Both the position numbers and the translations under genes were made by a program. This document shows, piece after piece, positions 60,055 through 64,000 of a DNA stretch of 64,000 bases; the stretch's first letter is position 1; every line of letters starts with the position of its first letter. The stretch lies in NCBI GenBank assembly GCA_001599935.1, contig BCIJ01000002.1, positions 161,811 to 225,810 on the forward strand. The letters are read 5' to 3'. This DNA is from Holtermannia corniformis. Lineage: Eukaryota > Basidiomycota > Tremellomycetes > Holtermanniales. The notes below the pieces were generated by a model that ran no database searches, was not told the origin of the DNA, and saw only the letters and a program-made list of their open reading frames with translations.

Positions 60055-61725
60055 ATGTCTTTCTACTCGCAGCAGCAAGCCCAACAGGCCCCCACCAGTG
60101 GCACCAACCAGAAGCCGACGCTCACCGGCGTTCGCATCAGGCAGCGCAAGGGCGCGGCAAAGGCCACGGCCAAGTTTGAGCCGGAAGGTGAGCGCTGTGC
60201 TCTTGCAGGTGGCAATCTGTCGTGTTCATACAACGCGACAACCTCCTGTCATGAGCCCCTTGAGCCCAGCTGATATCGGATAGTCTTCCGCGACGCCCTC
60301 CTTCTCCACCTCAACTCGCTTCCGCCCAAGCCTTCGGTCGAAGCGCTCGTTCAAAAACTCGTGCTCGCTGGCTCGACACTCGAGCTCCTCAAGTACTCTG
60401 AGCAGCTCTTCGAGCTCCTCTTTGTCGGTGGTCTCCTCCAGCCGGGTGGCTCCTTCCTCGATGACAAGCGCAGCCCCGTCTCGGTCTTTGGCGCAGGTCA
60501 AGATGGCGCAGACTGGAAGCAGGAGGTGAAGGACTTTGTAGAGGTCCTCAAGAAGGTCATTCAGCGGTCAGTCGGGTCAAGTGGGTCGAAACCCGAGCTG
60601 ATGGAGTGATAGGTACAAGTACTTGCAGAAGCCTCTTGAGGAGACTTTCCTTCCCGGTATCGTACAATAGCAAGTTGGCACCTGGCGACCTGCTTGTGCT
60701 GACTATCGCTAGCATCCCCAAGTACGATGCGCTCGCGCGTGAAAAGCTCGCGTTCGTGATTGCTCGCTTGATCAGCGAAGGTCAGGCCAGCGCCAAGTGC
60801 TTCCAGAGTCTCGCCAAGGAGCAAGTCGTCAAGGATGGTACGTCATGAACGTCACCATCGGCCTCTTGACTAACCACCCAGACTGCGCCCTCGACTTTAT
60901 CACGGCGCTGTTCAAGTTCTACCTGTCATGGCAGCAGATGGACCACTTGAGCGCAAACTTGCGCAAGTCGGGCCTCAAAGACCTGCTCGATGTCTTCCCG
61001 CAGCCGGTCCGCGACCGCGCTCACCTCGAAAAGCACTTTAAAGACGCCGGTCTGACGCCTGTCGCCGACTGGTATTCCAAGAAGATGCTCGGCGCTGTCA
61101 AGGAGGACACGGTCGCCAACATTGAACGTCTGATCACCGAAGGCGAGACGCCGGAGCAGGTCAGTTTAACACTGTGTAGGTTGATAAGGCTGACGCATCC
61201 AGATTGTCGAGTACCTGCGCAACCAGCAAGCCGAAAAGCCGGTCCCAGAGGCCGACCTCGTCGAGTGGATCTGGCTCGGAATCATGCAGAGCATGGACTG
61301 GTCAGCGCGTCCCGACCAAATCGAAGGCAACGTGGTCAAGGAGTTGACGGTGTGTGGACAGATCAAAGTCGTGGCCAATCGCTAACCATGACAAGACATA
61401 TACCGCCGTGCTCGAGCCATTCTCTAACGGCGCAAAGGCTGAAGTCGGTCTCATCAACGCCGTCCAAGTTTATTGCTACACCGACACGCGCATCATCAAG
61501 GCTTTCCCGCAGATCCTCAAGGTCGGTCGTTCCTCCGTCTAAATGTCTCCGTACTGACCTGACCCGCAGGTCCTATACAACAAGGACTGCGTGTCGGACC
61601 AGGCCATCATCTACTGGGCCGCAAAGGGCGCCAAGCCGCAAGGCAAGCAGCACTTTCTCAAGGCGACAGAAGCCCTCGTCAAGTTCCTTTCAGAGCAAGA
61701 GTCGGAAGACGAGGAGGACGAGTAG
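60055..61725 (+). CDS. eIF5-mimic protein (BZW/5MP, W2 domain)
   Basis: A translation regulator that resembles eIF5 and binds eIF2 and eIF3 through its W2 domain, tightening start-codon choice. It begins MSFYSQQQAQQ, then QKPTLTGVRIRQRKGAAKAT and KFEPEVFRDALLLHLNSL, the BZW N-terminal signature. Next come LLKYSEQLFELLFVGGLLQP, RYKYLQKPLEETFLPG, LVKEQ-like KEQVVKDDCALDFITALFKF and LRKSGLKDLLDVFPQ. The C-terminal W2 domain includes LVEWIWLGIMQSMDWSARPD, VQVYCYTDTRIIKAFPQILK, VLYNKDCVSDQAIIYWAAKG and the acidic end SEQESEDEEDE. Seven short introns. Budding yeast lacks this gene, so its presence fits a basidiomycete. Confidence 0.9.
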
Positions 61726-61887
61726 GGGTGGTGACCGTCCGTATGTAGCGGCATGAGCATTCGCGTTTGGTTCGGCCGAAGGATCGGATCATCCTCGGTG
61801 TTGATTCGGATTTGCCACCCGGTGCGCGTGACCACTGTCGGTTGCTTATAGTTGACCGCAGCGAGATGCTCTGTCGCCGAGCATACA

Positions 61888-64000
61888 ATGTCGCGAGAGA
61901 TACACCTCGGCAAAGGCTGGGAGTTTACCCAGATCAACGATGGGCGCACTCTGCCGTGGTACCCAGTTGAGAGAGTCCCAACTTCAGTCCACGTCGAGCT
62001 CTTGAAGCTCGGCAAGATCCCGGATCCGTTCAGGGGACTCAAGGAATGGGATGTACAGTGTGAGCCAAGTAGTTCATTGACTGCTAGCCAAGCTGATACG
62101 TCTTGGGAAGGGGTCGGAGAAGCCGATTGGCAGTTTCGCACGACGTTCAATGTCGCATTCGAGGATCTACAGCGGGGATATGCCGAGTTGGTCTGTGAGG
62201 GCTTGGATACGTATTGCGAAGTCGTCTTGGTGTGTCTCCCAGAGCACAGTGGCTGCAGCCAAGGACTGACAAGGATAGAATGGCAAAACTGTCAAAGAGA
62301 CGTCAAACATGTTCATCTCACATAGGATCCCGTGCCGTTCAACGCTACAAGTCGGTTTCAACGAGCTAGTCCTGATCTTCAAGTCGGCCTGGCACGAAGC
62401 GAAGAAGCAGCAGGAACTGCACGGGGGGCCTAGAGGCACTTGTAAGCTGCAAAACGGGTGATGGATCGGTGATGGGCTGATGTGAGCGAGGGATGGGAGA
62501 TAGCTCGCGGTTGTATTCGAGAAAGGCGCAGTATGGCTGGGGTGAGTCTCACTTTGTGATTGCTACGAGTTGACACGAGATAGGTTGGGACTGGGTGAGC
62601 GGTATGCGCGTTGCGCGAATTCACTGATAGTGCTGCTTAGGGCCCGGTGATGATGACCGTCGGACCATGGAGTGCGTGACACAGCACATGAACACGCACG
62701 TCGCAGTCTGACATGATATCAGAACCAATCAATCTACGCTTCTACAACTACAAGATCCACAGCCTCCGTGCGGACCCGACCGTTTCAGGGAAAGCTTTCG
62801 AACAAAAGAGCCTTGCAATCAACTGCAAAGTGACTCCAGAGGCGCCTACCGGCTCGCGCTTCGTCCTGACACTATTCGACAAGCCGGAAGGTCGATTAAT
62901 ACACTCCACCCAGATCTCGGCGGCTGGAGCTGCCGACGTCGAGTCGATGTGGGAGTTTGATGAGGGCGAGGTAGACCTGTGGTGGCCTATCGGTCACGGC
63001 AAGCAGGCTCTGTACGAGCTTCAGGTAGAGCTTGTTACCGAGGTGAGTTTTAGCTCGACGTCTCTGCCAGTGCCGCGGAATTGACTTGACTAGAACGGCA
63101 ATGTGCTCTCGCGCATCACGGCTCCCGTCGCGTTCCGCGATTGCCAGGTCATCCAAGAACCACTCGAGGGACAAGAGGGCACCTCGTTTCTCTTCCAGAT
63201 CAACGGTGTGCGCATCTTTTGCGGAGGCAGCAATTGGATCCCGGCCGACTCGTTTCTCACACACGTCGACGATGAGCGATATCGCAAATGGTTGCGCTTG
63301 ATGGTACGATGATTGAGCGTTTCTGTACCTCAGTGATAAACTATCTAGGCCAACGGGAATCAGAACATGGTACGCGTATGGGCTGGAGGGATCTATGAGC
63401 CGGAGGTCTTTTACGAGTGCGCTTTAGCTCTTGGGGGTACGCGCTCAGCTGACTGCCTGCAGTACATGCGATGAGCTCGGTATTCTCGTATGGCAAGACT
63501 TTGCCTTCGGCTGCGGTATCGTATGTCACCCTGCCTGACATCACGCCGCGCTGATCGATTTACTTGACAGTATCCTGCACATCAAGAATTCCTCGACAGC
63601 GTCAAGGAAGAAGCTGAACAAGCCGTCAAACGACTACAGCCTCATCCATCAGTGGTCATCTTTGCTGGCAACAATGAAGACTATCAGGTCGCTGAAGCCA
63701 TTGGCGCCATCGACTACACCGACGAGTCGGGTGACTATCTGAACACCAAATTTCCAGCGTGAGGATGATTTGTCTCTGATACCGCCTTGGTTGATGCCTA
63801 CCAGTCGCCACATCTACGAGATCCTGCTTCCTGATGTGGTCAAAAGATTGTCGAACGTGTACTACCACCGCGGAAGCCCGTATGGAGGCAAGGACTCGCG
63901 TGATCCTACAGTTGGTGATATCCATCAGTGGAACGTATGGCACGGGTCGCAAGAGCCGTGGTCGAACTGGGACAAACTGGCCGGGCGCTTTGTTTCGTGA
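61888..64000 (+). CDS. beta-mannosidase, GH2 family (3' end beyond window)
   Basis: Removes terminal beta-mannose from mannan oligosaccharides or N-glycan cores. Spliced blocks in order: MSREIHLGKGWEFTQIND, VPTSVHVELLKLGKIPDPF, ADWQFRTTFNV, CEGLDTYCEVVLNGKTV, SNMFISHRIP, RKAQYGW-GWDW-GPVMMTVGPW across two small introns, FYNYKIHSLRADPTV, LWWPIGHGKQALYELQVEL, FLFQINGVRIFCGGSNWIP, NMVRVWAGGIYEPEVFYE, ELGILVWQDFAFGC and VVIFAGNNEDYQVAE. The Glu in GNNE is the GH2 acid/base; the nucleophile lies downstream of the window. No signal peptide is visible at the chosen ATG, so it may be cytosolic. The frame runs to the window end, where GTTTC-GTGA probably begins another intron. Confidence 0.9.

Overview
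This window looks like gene-dense chromosomal DNA from a fungus, most likely a basidiomycete. Genes lie on both strands and are cut by many short GT-AG introns, mostly 40-55 nt, with CTGAC or CTAAC branch-like motifs. Intergenic gaps are short and the products are eukaryotic housekeeping or typically fungal proteins. Three ambiguous bases (6275, 6282, 17702) point to a draft assembly. Nothing bacterial, viral or CRISPR-like is present.

Layout. 1-2 kb: a gene end and two weak F-box/leucine-rich-like ORFs. 1.9-4.2 kb: a multi-exon drug/polyamine-type MFS antiporter. 5.7-10.1 kb: a leucine-rich-repeat RhoGEF (DH-PH). 10.2-13.0 kb: small genes, including two related ~60-residue acidic proteins. 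13.1-15.6 kb: an MFS sugar/polyol transporter. 16.2-18.3 kb: a hypothetical gene and an actin-capping alpha subunit with an acidic insert. 18.8-22.0 kb: quinolinate phosphoribosyltransferase, with a 1,940-nt intron. 23.0-25.1 kb: a HapX-type iron regulator.

25.2-35.6 kb is the accessory part of the window. It holds three diverged copies of one unrecognised five-exon gene (27.3, 31.3 and 33.7 kb), a possible nuclease-fold gene, a Rossmann-fold gene and three copies of a dispersed repeat. Two of those copies, each about 320 bp, stand in inverted orientation on either side of two of the paralogs, as long terminal inverted repeats would.

35.7-64 kb returns to conserved genes: rhodanese-type sulfurtransferase, glycerol kinase (two introns of 0.85 and 1.0 kb), the pseudouridine synthase CBF5 (introns of 0.45 and 1.6 kb), a UbcH7-like E2, ribosomal protein eL22, a membrane protein, RPA1, the SUMO ligase NSE2, a single-pass membrane protein, a BEM46 hydrolase, an Atos-family protein, a small two-exon ORF, the eIF5-mimic protein BZW/5MP, and a beta-mannosidase cut by the window end.

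Genes that belong together: RPA1 and NSE2 are divergent across 156 bp holding two ACGCGT boxes, which suggests shared G1/S control of replication and repair genes. CBF5, eL22, BZW and the E2 are general growth and translation functions. Gene models were spliced by hand from ORF frames, splice signals and protein conservation, so exact boundaries, especially starts, remain predictions.
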